From NCBI GenBank assembly GCA_021199145.1, contig JAJQIP010000011.1:1-17082 (forward strand): DNA of 17,082 nt. Direction: 5' to 3'. Positions 1 through 8,449 of this stretch are shown in pieces; the stretch's first letter is position 1, and each line of letters begins with the position of its first letter. The stretch comes from Porphyromonadaceae bacterium. GTDB lineage: Bacteria > Bacteroidota > Bacteroidia > Bacteroidales > UBA11471. Both the position numbers and the translations under genes were made by a program. Below the pieces are notes generated by a model. It did not search any database and was not told the origin of the DNA. It worked only from the letters and a program-made list of their open reading frames with translations.

Positions 1-145
1 ATGTATAGTAGATATTCCCTAAAAAGAGAAGGTCGTTGTATAAAGGAACTTCGTAGTTTTGGCTTTGCGCCACGGTAATGGCTATGCCCCTTGTGAATAG
101 AAGCATTATGCACAACCATTTTATTCCTTTGTTGGTCAGGGACAT
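1..145 (-). CDS. Partial secreted protein, third gene of the TonB-receptor operon (5' end only)
   Basis: An open frame starts at ATG 145-143 and runs off the left edge after 48 codons. An in-frame TGA lies nine codons upstream with no ATG, GTG or TTG between, so the start is well constrained. The N-terminus is a plausible signal peptide: basic residues (K6, K9), a hydrophobic stretch at about residues 10-26 (WLCIMLLFTRGIAITVA), then AQS-QNYE as a probable signal peptidase I site. No lipobox is visible. It lies 88 bases downstream of the DUF4876 lipoprotein gene on the same strand, with a strong hairpin between, so it is probably the next gene of that operon. Receptor/DUF4876 pairs are often followed by an outer-membrane beta-barrel protein (DUF6850 type), so that is my guess at its identity. 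The visible residues alone do not establish a family. Confidence 0.6.
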   Translation of the reverse strand, partial: MSLTNKGIKWLCIMLLFTRGIAITVAQSQNYEVPLYNDLLFLGNIYYT

Positions 146-181
146 CGATAAAATTCTTTTTATGGATTCTCAGAGAAAGGG

Positions 182-222
182 TTGTATCTCCCTGCCGGAT
201 ATATATCGGCAGGAAGATACAA
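182..222 (-). terminator. Intercistronic hairpin (partial terminator or 3'-end stabiliser)
   Basis: Arms 182-197 and 207-222 form a 16-bp stem with a single G.U/A.C-type mismatch and an AT-rich 9-base loop. On the minus strand it begins 11 bases after the TAA of the DUF4876 gene. Only a weak pyrimidine run (CCCTTTCTCT) follows, not a clean U tract. A classical strong terminator is therefore uncertain. It may attenuate transcription or protect the upstream mRNA, lowering expression of the third gene relative to receptor and lipoprotein. Confidence 0.6.
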
Positions 223-233
223 TCTCAAAAAGA

Positions 234-1439
234 TTAGTCTGCATCAATACTTGTGGGAGCCACACCAGGTGTAAGGGGTTGGTTTACCAGGAAGTCTTCG
301 GTCGAGTTATTGGTGTCTTGATAGTAAACACGGCCATTCTCTATATTGATGGCTTTGCGGCGGATGCATTGTCCAGACCAAGCATAGGCCCATGTATATC
401 CGGCATCATCACGTTCGAGAACGCTGCGTTGGGAAAGTTCTCCTGCAGCAACATCATCTTCGTCTGCAATTTGAACAGCATCAAGTACATATTGACGAGG
501 AATCATCAAGAAGGGAGTTGTCGAAGAAGAGTTTGGCATTGTCATTATATTTTCCGAGTTAGCTGCATAATCGGTAGCATTGACCCCTTCCGGCAATTTG
601 GCGAGGATAATTCCTTGGCCAAAAGCTCCACTACAGAAATAGAATGAAGCATTGACATCGTAGATTACGGTCATGTTGTCTGTGGGATAGTCGGTATCGG
701 TGTAAGATGAAGATGTAAGATAGGCTTCCCAATCGGCATTGCTCAAATCCGGGCATACATCATAGACAGCGGAATGGTCGGTAGCATCTTGGGCGATAAC
801 GACACTTTCACCTGGTTGTAAAGGATAGTCTGTACCGTTGCCAGGGAATGCTAATACATAATCGAGCAGGGGGTACTTTTCCAAAGAGTTGCCATTTTCA
901 TCTACCCATACAGCTGTGGAAGTACTACTGGTGTAATCCATATGCCCAATAATGCATTGGTCGAGATATTGTACTTCATCGGAATTGTTGACAATTTCCC
1001 AATACATATCCTTAAAGTAATAGGAATAGGACGAAACATAAATCTCTTTGAAGATAAGTGTAGAGGCCATTACTTCATTTAAGTCAATGGTGATGCTCTC
1101 ATCGTTGTAAAGTTGGACAGACGCACTGCCGCTCAGTTTGCTGTCTGCCGATACTTCAGCTTCTACTTTTACGGTGTATGTTCCCGCAGGTAAGTTTTCA
1201 AACGTAGCGGTGAGACTACTTTCGGCATCTATAGAGAGGTTATAGGCCGCTGCTGTTTGAGCATTAGTGGCTGTAAAATTCAAATCCCCAATATCCGTAG
1301 CGGAGATTTCTTCAGGAAGAGTCACGGTGACATCCAATGAATAGATTTTTGTTGCATTGTCATCGTCATCGCTGCAGGAGAGACCTGTAAAGCCAAATCC
1401 AAGAGCGAGAATCACAGGGAGAAAAATTCCATTTTTCAT
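234..1439 (-). CDS. DUF4876-type surface lipoprotein
   Basis: This 401-residue protein begins with a lipoprotein signal peptide whose lipobox LTGLSC gives lipidated Cys22. The mature end is C-S-D-D-D-D, matching the acidic lipoprotein export signal that sends Bacteroidota lipoproteins to the cell surface. Residues about 30-125 look like an Ig-like/carboxypeptidase-regulatory beta-sandwich, ending in a segment of the type LPAGTYTVKV. From about residue 127 a second region, with a motif near EIVNNSDEVQYLD, resembles a lamin-tail-like fold. The overall architecture matches DUF4876 proteins as I know them, with no catalytic motif visible. The gene begins 30 bases after the TonB-receptor stop, so the two are almost certainly co-transcribed. 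By position it takes the place SusD-like lipoproteins hold in sus operons, which suggests a substrate-capture or lid role. That role is inferred. The start ATG is preceded by AT-rich sequence typical of this phylum. Confidence 0.8.
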   Translation of the reverse strand: MKNGIFLPVILALGFGFTGLSCSDDDDNATKIYSLDVTVTLPEEISATDIGDLNFTATNAQTAAAYNLSIDAESSLTATFENLPAGTYTVKVEAEVSADSKLSGSASVQLYNDESITIDLNEVMASTLIFKEIYVSSYSYYFKDMYWEIVNNSDEVQYLDQCIIGHMDYTSSTSTAVWVDENGNSLEKYPLLDYVLAFPGNGTDYPLQPGESVVIAQDATDHSAVYDVCPDLSNADWEAYLTSSSYTDTDYPTDNMTVIYDVNASFYFCSGAFGQGIILAKLPEGVNATDYAANSENIMTMPNSSSTTPFLMIPRQYVLDAVQIADEDDVAAGELSQRSVLERDDAGYTWAYAWSGQCIRRKAINIENGRVYYQDTNNSTEDFLVNQPLTPGVAPTSIDAD

Positions 1440-1469
1440 TTTTTAAAATTTTAGTTAGATATTAAGATT

Positions 1470-4361
1470 TCAGTGCTTTTTGAATTTAATATTGTCTATT
1501 TTAATTCGGAGCTCCGCTCCAAAATAGAGGTCGCTGAAGAGTTGTGTATAACCAGTCGATGTATAATTGGTATGGTAACGGGAGGAGGCGGTGAAGTTAT
1601 TGGCCATGAAAGAAAAGTCGAGCCAAGAACCTATTTCTTTGGTCAACCGGAAGTTGAGCATGACCCATGGTTTATAGATTTCGTTACTATAAGCAGTTAC
1701 CAAGGAGGTCGAGACCATCCGTTTCAGGGTGACATCGTCGTTGTATGACGATATCCATCTGTGATATTCCCACTCACTGTCGTAATATCCTATCGGGTCT
1801 ACATTCAGATAGCCTGTTGAACTGTCGAGGTAGAAGAGGTCATCACCTGCTCCGTTTTTCCATATTGATTTTTCCCGTTCATACCAGACAACTTGTATGG
1901 TAGTTGAGAAAATCAGTTGGATTTTAGGAATATGGGTAATGAAGCGGAAGTTGGTGTTAATGCGGTCTTGCAAAGTACCACTTCCACCTGGCATCTCTTT
2001 TATATAGGGATAGGTGTTATCAATTGTCGAAAAATAGGAATTGGGTGAGGTACGCTTAATGTTGAACCAGGCCCCATCGATGATTAGAGAAGTCCGTAAT
2101 GGTCTTATCTGTCCGAAATCGATGGTATATTCAATTCCCTTTTTTTCGCTTTTAGAACGGTTGTCGGGCGTTGAATAGGTTACCCACCGTCCTGAGGAGG
2201 TTGAGGTCGCTGTCTGGATTGTGCCCGTATTATCAGTATAGGTTACCTCCCCATTTTGAAATTGTAGATTGGTCGCCTCAGAAGGAACGTTGTATGTTTT
2301 ATAGGTTGCATAATAGGGCGTTGATGCAAATCCGAATTCATTGGTATGTCTTTCTTGGAAATAGGTAATAAATCCTGAGAAGTGTTTTCTTGTATTTTTC
2401 CCTATATCAAAACTGATGCCGACCTCCCATTTAAAACTTTTTGCCGGTTTTAGTTCTGAATTCTCGAGTCCAGTTATCGCATGGGTTGTAATGATGGCCA
2501 ATTGGTCTTGGGGTTGATCACTATTCTTTATGGCCAAAGAGGCAAAGTCGAAGTAGGCGTTATCGGGATAAAGGTAAAGTAGTGTGGGAAGTTTATAAGA
2601 TACTCCCGCACCTCCTGTCAAAGAAAAATCTCGCACGAGTTTGTTGTTTTCCCTATTGAGAAGTTGGTACGACAGGTTGATACGTGGTTCTGTCACGAAA
2701 ATATTGTCGTGTTTAGCAGAAGCATCAAGGAACATATTGGTCAGTCGGACACCTGCTTGTGCATTGATAATGGTAGTACCCATATGACCTTGTGTCTTGT
2801 CTTCAATAAAAATTCCCAAATTGCTCATAGCTGGGATGTCCCTGTAAGAACGGGGCCGTAGCGATTGGGCAGATGAAGCACTCAGTGGTGGAAGGTTTAT
2901 ATCGAATATCAGTCCACGACCATTGTTATCGTCGTAACGCCAATCCGCCCCGACTTTTATCTGGGTATAGTCTCTTCTCCCAAATTCGATGTTTCGGTTG
3001 GCTTTCAACTGGAGGTATATATTCAATGGCTTTCCATCAATAGTATAGTCCGAATAATATGCAGCCGGAATAAAAGTCGCTTCATATTCTCCACTCTCCT
3101 TTACATTATTTGATACATTGCGCGAGGTATAGACATATTCGTGCATCTCTTCTTTTTGGTGAGCCCAAGAGACCATTCCGTTGAGATCGAGTGTTGATAT
3201 GCACAGGGAATTAAGGTACCATGTATTTTCTATATTGATACGGAAACCGCTGTTGAAATTTTTGAAGGTGTTGTCAAACTCGTCCATCTGAGCGTCTTTA
3301 CGACTTGTGTTTACATTGGTGTAAAAAGAGCCTTTAATATTGATGGACAAGGGTTTCCCATTGATGTCGAATAGATTGCTATAACCAAGCGTACCGGTTA
3401 CCCGTTCAAATCCGAGATACCGTTTGCGGGTATCGTCATACGATTGAGACCAGTCAATTCCAAAATTGACCGCTCCTCCTCGTTTCAAACGGAATCCTTT
3501 TCCTGCATAGACCATTTTGGAAAAAGGATCAGCTTTGAATTTTATTTCAAAAGGAGTTGCACCGCTTTTAGTTTTGACAATGACAGCTCCAGAAGTAAGG
3601 TTCCCGTATTCGACGGAAGGGATGCCTCGGATTACCTCCATATATTCAATGTTATCGGGCGAGATAATACGGGTATCAATCCCTCGTCCAGCTGATGTTT
3701 GGTCTTTCATTTTGGATTCCGATAAGGCGGACGAAGAGCCTGTGTATGCCGTCGAAACCGTCTGCATGTTTCCATCGTTCGAGAGGGGGGAGCCATCAAC
3801 AATTACTGATGTGCCAAGGGCGTTGTTCGCATCACTGTTATCAATTTCCCGTATATAGACTTGTCCTAACGTATTAATGCTTGGGTTAGTTGTGAGATTA
3901 CCTGGTACTAACTGCATCATGTCATCAAGGCTCTTGGGCTGGATATGCTGTATAGCCGATTCTCCTATACGTGAACTTGAACCCATAGCTCCTTGTTTTG
4001 CTGTCACATCAATTTCATCCAATCCTATGCTGAGTGGGGATAGATAAATTTCAAGTTTTTTCCCATACGGTATGGTAATTTTCCCTTCCTCTGTTTGATA
4101 CCCGAGATAGGTAATCGTATAGGTGTATTCGCCGGGTTTTAATCCTGTAAATAGGAAATTCCCGTTTTTATCGGAATAGGTAGCGATACGGCTGTCGAGA
4201 ATGACGGATGCTATTTCGATGGGAGTGTTTTCATCTTTGCTGAGAATCCGTCCCGATAGGCTTTCGGTATTGTTTTGTGAAAAGATATTTTGACTTGTCA
4301 GCAAAAACAATGTGATAAACACAATAGGAGAAAATATATGCTTTGGGAACTTTCCCGTCAT
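1470..4361 (-). CDS. TonB-dependent outer-membrane receptor with N-terminal carboxypeptidase-regulatory-like domain
   Basis: A roughly 963-residue outer-membrane transporter. I start it at ATG 4361-4359, which gives a normal 29-residue signal peptide (basic start, hydrophobic core, ending NIFSQ). An in-frame ATG at 4403 adds 14 polar residues and is less likely but possible. Residues about 35-110 form the carboxypeptidase D regulatory-like domain (SGRILS, then LKPGEYTYTITYLGYQ). A TonB-box-like segment, LDEIDVTAKQG, follows at about 114-124. The plug is at about 130-270 and includes VIVDGSPLS and the late-plug motif VEYGNLTSGAVIVKTKSG. The rest is a 22-strand-type barrel rich in alternating aromatic residues, ending DLYFGAELRIKI. 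Family members import large or scarce substrates using TonB-ExbBD energy. It is followed by a DUF4876 lipoprotein and not by a SusD homologue, so polysaccharide uptake of the SusCD kind is not indicated. The substrate is unknown. Confidence 0.93.
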   Translation of the reverse strand: MTGKFPKHIFSPIVFITLFLLTSQNIFSQNNTESLSGRILSKDENTPIEIASVILDSRIATYSDKNGNFLFTGLKPGEYTYTITYLGYQTEEGKITIPYGKKLEIYLSPLSIGLDEIDVTAKQGAMGSSSRIGESAIQHIQPKSLDDMMQLVPGNLTTNPSINTLGQVYIREIDNSDANNALGTSVIVDGSPLSNDGNMQTVSTAYTGSSSALSESKMKDQTSAGRGIDTRIISPDNIEYMEVIRGIPSVEYGNLTSGAVIVKTKSGATPFEIKFKADPFSKMVYAGKGFRLKRGGAVNFGIDWSQSYDDTRKRYLGFERVTGTLGYSNLFDINGKPLSINIKGSFYTNVNTSRKDAQMDEFDNTFKNFNSGFRINIENTWYLNSLCISTLDLNGMVSWAHQKEEMHEYVYTSRNVSNNVKESGEYEATFIPAAYYSDYTIDGKPLNIYLQLKANRNIEFGRRDYTQIKVGADWRYDDNNGRGLIFDINLPPLSASSAQSLRPRSYRDIPAMSNLGIFIEDKTQGHMGTTIINAQAGVRLTNMFLDASAKHDNIFVTEPRINLSYQLLNRENNKLVRDFSLTGGAGVSYKLPTLLYLYPDNAYFDFASLAIKNSDQPQDQLAIITTHAITGLENSELKPAKSFKWEVGISFDIGKNTRKHFSGFITYFQERHTNEFGFASTPYYATYKTYNVPSEATNLQFQNGEVTYTDNTGTIQTATSTSSGRWVTYSTPDNRSKSEKKGIEYTIDFGQIRPLRTSLIIDGAWFNIKRTSPNSYFSTIDNTYPYIKEMPGGSGTLQDRINTNFRFITHIPKIQLIFSTTIQVVWYEREKSIWKNGAGDDLFYLDSSTGYLNVDPIGYYDSEWEYHRWISSYNDDVTLKRMVSTSLVTAYSNEIYKPWVMLNFRLTKEIGSWLDFSFMANNFTASSRYHTNYTSTGYTQLFSDLYFGAELRIKIDNIKFKKH

Positions 4362-4641
4362 AAATATTTTTTGAAAGTAATTATTGTTGCCGGTAAATGT
4401 CATTATTTAGTTTCGTCCTACATAACAAGTCGAAAGATTATTTAGATTGAATATAAATAATAACAATTTTTACACTTTATTCGAGTTGGAAATATGTCAA
4501 ATTTTATTTTTTAAAGATTTTTCCTACATTTTTCAAAGAACAAATGTAATTACTTTATTTTAGTCTTGAAAAACTTTTTTATATTTTTTTTGAAAAGTGC
4601 GATTTATTTATGCCAAATTACTGAATTTTGATAAACGAAAG
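4362..4641. other. AT-rich intergenic region between the regulator gene and the TonB-receptor operon
   Basis: About 280 very AT-rich bases hold no convincing gene. They contain a candidate promoter for the receptor operon (4541-4572) and a leader of about 170 bases. No GC-rich hairpin followed by a T run is visible after the regulator stop at 4642, so where the upstream six-gene transcript ends is unclear and read-through into the receptor operon is possible. Confidence 0.5.
4541..4572 (-). promoter_or_regulatory. Candidate promoter of the TonB receptor/DUF4876 operon
   Basis: On the minus strand TACATTTG (4548-4541) fits the Bacteroidota -7 consensus TAnnTTTG. At a 20-base spacing the -33 position reads TTTT, three of four matches to TTTG. 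Transcription would start near 4535, leaving a leader of about 170 bases before ATG 4361. AT-rich context makes chance matches likely, so confidence is moderate. Confidence 0.4.
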
Positions 4642-5394
4642 CTATTCTTTTCCTACAAATGATGAGTTTTTCCCAAAAATGGAACGGCGGTTCAGCTGTT
4701 CGACCAGTTGATCTTTATAGGAATCGGAGATAGGAATGTAAGTTTTCCCAAAAACAATGCGGTTGCGTTCTATGATTTTGATTTTATCCATTTGTACGAT
4801 AAATGAGCGATGTACCCGTACAAATTTCTGTTGGGGCAACTGTTCTTCGAGCGATTTCAAACTCATGAGTGAAAGAATAGGGCGTGCCTCATCTTCGATG
4901 TAAATCTTTACATAGTCTTTCAGCCCTTCAATATAGAGTATCTTGGAGAGATTGATTTGAATGAGTTTGTATTCACTCTTTACAAATATCGACTCTGGAG
5001 CGGCATCCGGTGTGTGAGTTAGCTGAGTGTCCTTTTCAAACCATTGCCGTGCTTTCTCACAGGCTTGTAGGAAATCGGCATATGAAAAGGGCTTGAGTAG
5101 ATAGTCGAGCGCATTGACTCGGTAACTGTCTACGGCATATTGTTCGAAGGCTGTTGTAAATATCACTCGGCATCGATTTCCCACAATACGGGTGAATTCC
5201 AAACCATTGACTTCGGGCATTTGTATATCGAGGAAAAGCAAATCAGGTAATGAGTCGTTTGTAAGTTCTCCCATAGCCGTTACAGCGCTGGTATAGGTCC
5301 CCGTAAGTTCGAGAAAAGGGGTTTTCTCTACATATGTTTTCAATAGACTTACAGCCAAAGGCTCATCATCAATAATCGCACACTTTAATTTCAT
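4642..5394 (-). CDS. LytTR-family response regulator
   Basis: A 250-residue cytoplasmic transcription regulator. The receiver domain (about 1-120) has the acidic pair D9-D10, phospho-acceptor D56 in LDIQMP, the conserved Thr in VIFTTAF and the Lys in LLKPF. The C-terminal LytTR DNA-binding domain (about 138-237) has the signature stretch ILYIEGLKDYVKIY and FVRVHRSFIV. I start at ATG 5394-5392, which overlaps the histidine-kinase stop as ATGA. A longer frame from 5433 would add 13 residues before the receiver strand and has no support. The overlap implies translational coupling to the kinase, its evident partner. As the last gene of the efflux operon it probably regulates that operon, the divergently unrelated receptor operon downstream, or both. 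I could not identify its binding repeats by eye. Confidence 0.92.
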   Translation of the reverse strand: MKLKCAIIDDEPLAVSLLKTYVEKTPFLELTGTYTSAVTAMGELTNDSLPDLLFLDIQMPEVNGLEFTRIVGNRCRVIFTTAFEQYAVDSYRVNALDYLLKPFSYADFLQACEKARQWFEKDTQLTHTPDAAPESIFVKSEYKLIQINLSKILYIEGLKDYVKIYIEDEARPILSLMSLKSLEEQLPQQKFVRVHRSFIVQMDKIKIIERNRIVFGKTYIPISDSYKDQLVEQLNRRSIFGKNSSFVGKE

Positions 5395-6449
5395 GGTTGT
5401 ACGGGTTGGGTCAATAGGTCCAATACAGAACAATAGGTGTCTTTGTTTTCTGTAATTTCAAAGGTGTACTGGTCGGGATATAGTATGTCGAGACGTTTCC
5501 GCAGATTGTCGAGGCCAATCCCCGATCCGCTTTTGTCATCTGTTCCTTTAGGAAAGTTGCTGTTTTCAATATGGCAGATAATATGGTCACCTTCGACTGA
5601 TATGTCAATGTGAACAAACGAAGGGAGTGTGTTGCTTACTCCATGTTTGAAAGCGTTTTCAATGAGAGAAATAAAAAGGAGCGGTGCCACTTCAATTGAA
5701 TTTTCCCCTATAGGAAGACTTATCGACAGTTCGGTATTCGAGGCTAATCGCAAACGCATGAGTTCAACGTAATTGTGAATAAAATCCATCTCTTTCGAAA
5801 GTGGAACGTAGCGTGGCGTATTGCCGTAAAGGACATAACGCATCAGTTTGCTTAATTCAATAATAGCTTGTTGCGCCTTTTCAGGAGAAAGAGTGATGAG
5901 GGAATAGATATTATTGAGGGTGTTGAAGAGAAAGTGAGGGTTAATTTGGCTTTTCAATGTTTTCAATTCAGCTTCTACTTTTTCTCTCTCTACGGTTTCC
6001 AGTTCCTTTTCAATGAAGATCCACCGGTTTGTCATTTTTACGGCAATGCTCATACCTGCCGCTAAGACAAGGGGGATTAAGTCTCGGAAAAAGAAACCGA
6101 ACAGGGCCTGTATAAATCCTTCCGGATGCGGCGGCATGCTTGTGTCGAGATAATAGTGGCGTACAGCATACATAATTAAAGAGATTCCTAAAATAAGGAT
6201 GATGTTAAATACGAAAAAATAGGCGATAGGTTTCTCTTTTTTAAAAAGAAATTTATCAATCAACAGGCCATAATTGACGTAAAAGACAATCAATAGTGTG
6301 AGCGGTATCAGTGAGAGGCGCAGGTAGTGCTGAAGATAATCAGGTGAGGCATGGTCAGAAAAGAGCAGGGGGAGTCCAAAAATAATGACCCACCCTGCTA
6401 TGTGTATGAAGAGACTGGCTCTTTTACGATTTATGTCTCTTGTTTTCAT
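5391..6449 (-). CDS. LytS/YehU-type sensor histidine kinase
   Basis: A 352-residue inner-membrane kinase. Four hydrophobic segments are visible at about 13-30, 43-63, 76-96 and 117-137, with little extracytoplasmic sequence, so it probably senses something in or near the membrane. A short coiled coil (about 146-165) leads to the His_kinase domain with phospho-acceptor H172 in the motif INPHFLFNTLNN. The ATPase domain shows the N-box around N265 (SLIENAFKHG) and a G-box at 308-316 (GSGIGLDNL). It lacks the separate DHp domain of classical kinases, as usual for partners of LytTR regulators. The gene begins eight bases after the permease stop and overlaps the regulator start by four bases. Encoding the sensor with an efflux pump suggests that pump substrate or envelope stress is the signal. 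That is inference. Confidence 0.93.
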   Translation of the reverse strand: MKTRDINRKRASLFIHIAGWVIIFGLPLLFSDHASPDYLQHYLRLSLIPLTLLIVFYVNYGLLIDKFLFKKEKPIAYFFVFNIILILGISLIMYAVRHYYLDTSMPPHPEGFIQALFGFFFRDLIPLVLAAGMSIAVKMTNRWIFIEKELETVEREKVEAELKTLKSQINPHFLFNTLNNIYSLITLSPEKAQQAIIELSKLMRYVLYGNTPRYVPLSKEMDFIHNYVELMRLRLASNTELSISLPIGENSIEVAPLLFISLIENAFKHGVSNTLPSFVHIDISVEGDHIICHIENSNFPKGTDDKSGSGIGLDNLRKRLDILYPDQYTFEITENKDTYCSVLDLLTQPVQP

Positions 6450-6457
6450 TTTTCAGA

Positions 6458-7678
6458 CTATTCATATCTGATGGCCTCAATAGGATCGAGATCGGCTGCC
6501 TTTTTAGCCGGATACCAGCCAAAGAACACCCCTGTCAACGTACATACGGCAAAGGAGAGGAATACACTCCAGGATTGTATGTAAATGGGCCAGTGCGCTA
6601 TATTTTTTACGACCCAACTGGCCCCACAGCCCAATATGACTCCAATAATACCTCCGGTAATACTTATGAGGATGGCTTCAATAAGGAATTGCGAAAGAAT
6701 ATCGATGCCTCGTGCCCCCACACTCATACGCAAACCGATTTCCCGGGTACGTTCGGTAACACTTACATACATGATATTCATGATACCGATACCTCCTACG
6801 ATAAGCGATATACCGGCGATGCAAGCCAAGAGGGTGGTCATAAGGTTGGTTGTGGTGCTAAGCATGGAGCTTAGCTCTTGTTGACTGCGAATGTTAAAAT
6901 CATCTTCGTCATCCTCTTTTAGCTTGTGTTCCCGACGAAGTATTGTCGTTATTTCGTCTGTAGCGTAATCTGTCATATCCTCCGACAAAGCCGAAGCAAA
7001 AATACCCTGTAGATAGGTAACCGCAAGCAACCGTTTCATAACGGTAGTGTAGGGGGCAAGAACAATGTCGTCTTGGTCTTGTCCCATTGCGTTGTATCCT
7101 TTCGACTGGAGAACGCCGATGACCTTGAAAGGTATTTTGTTGAACCGGATAACCTCACCAATCGGGTCATTACCATCGGGGAAAAGATTGTCGATGATGG
7201 TTTTCCCGATAATGCACACTTTGGCGGAACTTTGAATGTCGGCTTCAGTGAACATAGTCCCGTCTTCAATTTTCAGTTGGCGGATGTCGAGATAGTCCAG
7301 GCCCACCCCATTGACAGATGAGGGGTAGTTGTTGTTACCACAGATGAGTTGCCCCGAAGAGGATACGTTGGGACTGATGCCGGCCAGGAATTTAGTCTCA
7401 TTGCGTAGGGTTTCATAATTTTCGAGTTTCAGTGTCTGCATTTCCGATGCATCACGTCGTACACCTCCTCTTTTGTCACCACCGGGATGTATCATAATTA
7501 CATTTGACCCCATTTCCGAAATCTGAGCTTGTATACTTTTCTTGGAGCCTTGTCCAATGGCCAGCATGGTGATGACCGAGGCGACACCAATGATAATCCC
7601 CAACATGGTGAGAAATGCGCGTAACTTATTATTGGCCAAGGCGCGCATAGCTATTTTAAAGAGATTCGTTATATTCAT
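6458..7678 (-). CDS. MacB-like ABC transporter permease
   Basis: A 406-residue membrane subunit of a type VII (MacB/FtsX) ABC transporter. An N-terminal amphipathic segment and TM1 (about 20-43, FLTMLGIIIGVASVITML) precede a large periplasmic MacB core domain (about 45-275). Three further membrane segments follow near 280-305, 330-355 and 370-392. The conserved FtsX-type stretch MNIMYVSVTERTREIGLRMSVGA sits after TM2, in the region that couples to the ATPase. The C-terminus ends in DLDPIEAIRYE, a typical family ending. Proteins of this class do not pump through the membrane. They use ATP hydrolysis on the cytoplasmic side to drive periplasmic substrate into a TolC channel. Unlike E. coli MacB, ATPase and permease are separate polypeptides here. 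Nine bases separate this gene from the ATPase gene. Confidence 0.93.
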   Translation of the reverse strand: MNITNLFKIAMRALANNKLRAFLTMLGIIIGVASVITMLAIGQGSKKSIQAQISEMGSNVIMIHPGGDKRGGVRRDASEMQTLKLENYETLRNETKFLAGISPNVSSSGQLICGNNNYPSSVNGVGLDYLDIRQLKIEDGTMFTEADIQSSAKVCIIGKTIIDNLFPDGNDPIGEVIRFNKIPFKVIGVLQSKGYNAMGQDQDDIVLAPYTTVMKRLLAVTYLQGIFASALSEDMTDYATDEITTILRREHKLKEDDEDDFNIRSQQELSSMLSTTTNLMTTLLACIAGISLIVGGIGIMNIMYVSVTERTREIGLRMSVGARGIDILSQFLIEAILISITGGIIGVILGCGASWVVKNIAHWPIYIQSWSVFLSFAVCTLTGVFFGWYPAKKAADLDPIEAIRYE

Positions 7679-7687
7679 AGGTCGGTT

Positions 7688-8434
7688 TTATTCTTCATCG
7701 TTTTTCGGTAGTTCGGCCAATGCTTTTTCTGCTGAGAGAATGTTATCGTTTGTCACATCTTCTATGACATGTCCGTCACGCAAGCGGATGGTGCGGCTAC
7801 TGTATTGCGATATTTCAGGGTTGTGGGTGACGAATATAATGGTACGTCCTTCTTGGTGTAATTTTTGAAAGAGCACGAGAATTTCAAACGATGTATGGGT
7901 ATCAAGGTTACCCGTTGCTTCATCGGCTAAAATTACAGCGGGGTTGTTAACCAATGCCCGGGCAATGGCCACCCGTTGCATTTGTCCGCCAGACATCTGG
8001 TTCGATTTATGCTCGAGCCTGTCTCCTAATCCCACAGCTTGCAGCGCTTCGATGGAACGACGACGGCGTTCGGTAGATCCTACTGCCGTGTTGTACATAA
8101 GGGGAAGTTCCACATTTTCAACCGCTGTCGTTTTGGGCAGCAGATTATAGTTTTGGAATACAAAACCGATTTTTCGATTCCGTAAAATGGCCCGGGCAGA
8201 TTTGCTCATGGCGCGTACCGAAATGTTATCGAGCAGGTATTCACCGCTTGTCGGGGTATCGAGGCAACCTAAGGTGTTGAGCAAAGTCGATTTGCCAGAA
8301 CCCGATGTTCCCATGATGGTAACAAATTCACCTTCTTCAATTGTGAACGAGACCCCACGCAAGGCATGGACGATTTCATCTCCCACTTTGAAGTCCCGTT
8401 TGATATTTTGCAATTCGATAACTTTTTTGCCCAT
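7688..8434 (-). CDS. MacB-like ABC transporter ATP-binding protein
   Basis: A 248-residue nucleotide-binding subunit with every expected motif. Walker A is GTSGSGKST at 42-50, the Q-loop Gln is Q94, the signature MSGGQMQR starts at 147, Walker B is VILADE at 167-172, the D-loop is NLD at 176-178 and the switch His is H204 in FVTHN. The first signature residue is Met in place of Leu, which is common in the LolD/MacB group. I start at ATG 8434. A TTG at 8443 could add three residues but is unlikely. The C-terminal tail of about 30 acidic and polar residues has no recognised role. It forms the transporter with the permease encoded nine bases downstream and follows the adaptor gene by 15 bases. 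Confidence 0.93.
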   Translation of the reverse strand: MGKKVIELQNIKRDFKVGDEIVHALRGVSFTIEEGEFVTIMGTSGSGKSTLLNTLGCLDTPTSGEYLLDNISVRAMSKSARAILRNRKIGFVFQNYNLLPKTTAVENVELPLMYNTAVGSTERRRRSIEALQAVGLGDRLEHKSNQMSGGQMQRVAIARALVNNPAVILADEATGNLDTHTSFEILVLFQKLHQEGRTIIFVTHNPEISQYSSRTIRLRDGHVIEDVTNDNILSAEKALAELPKNDEE

Positions 8435-8449
8435 TATCGTCAAGGTTGA

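Noticed and set aside
78..647. 189-codon plus-strand frame opposite the DUF4876 gene
   Set aside because: Antisense to a well-supported lipoprotein gene, spans the hairpin and has no recognisable protein features.
1470..4361. SusC of a polysaccharide utilisation locus
   Set aside because: No SusD homologue, glycoside hydrolase or sugar-binding lipoprotein is adjacent. The partner lipoprotein is DUF4876-like.
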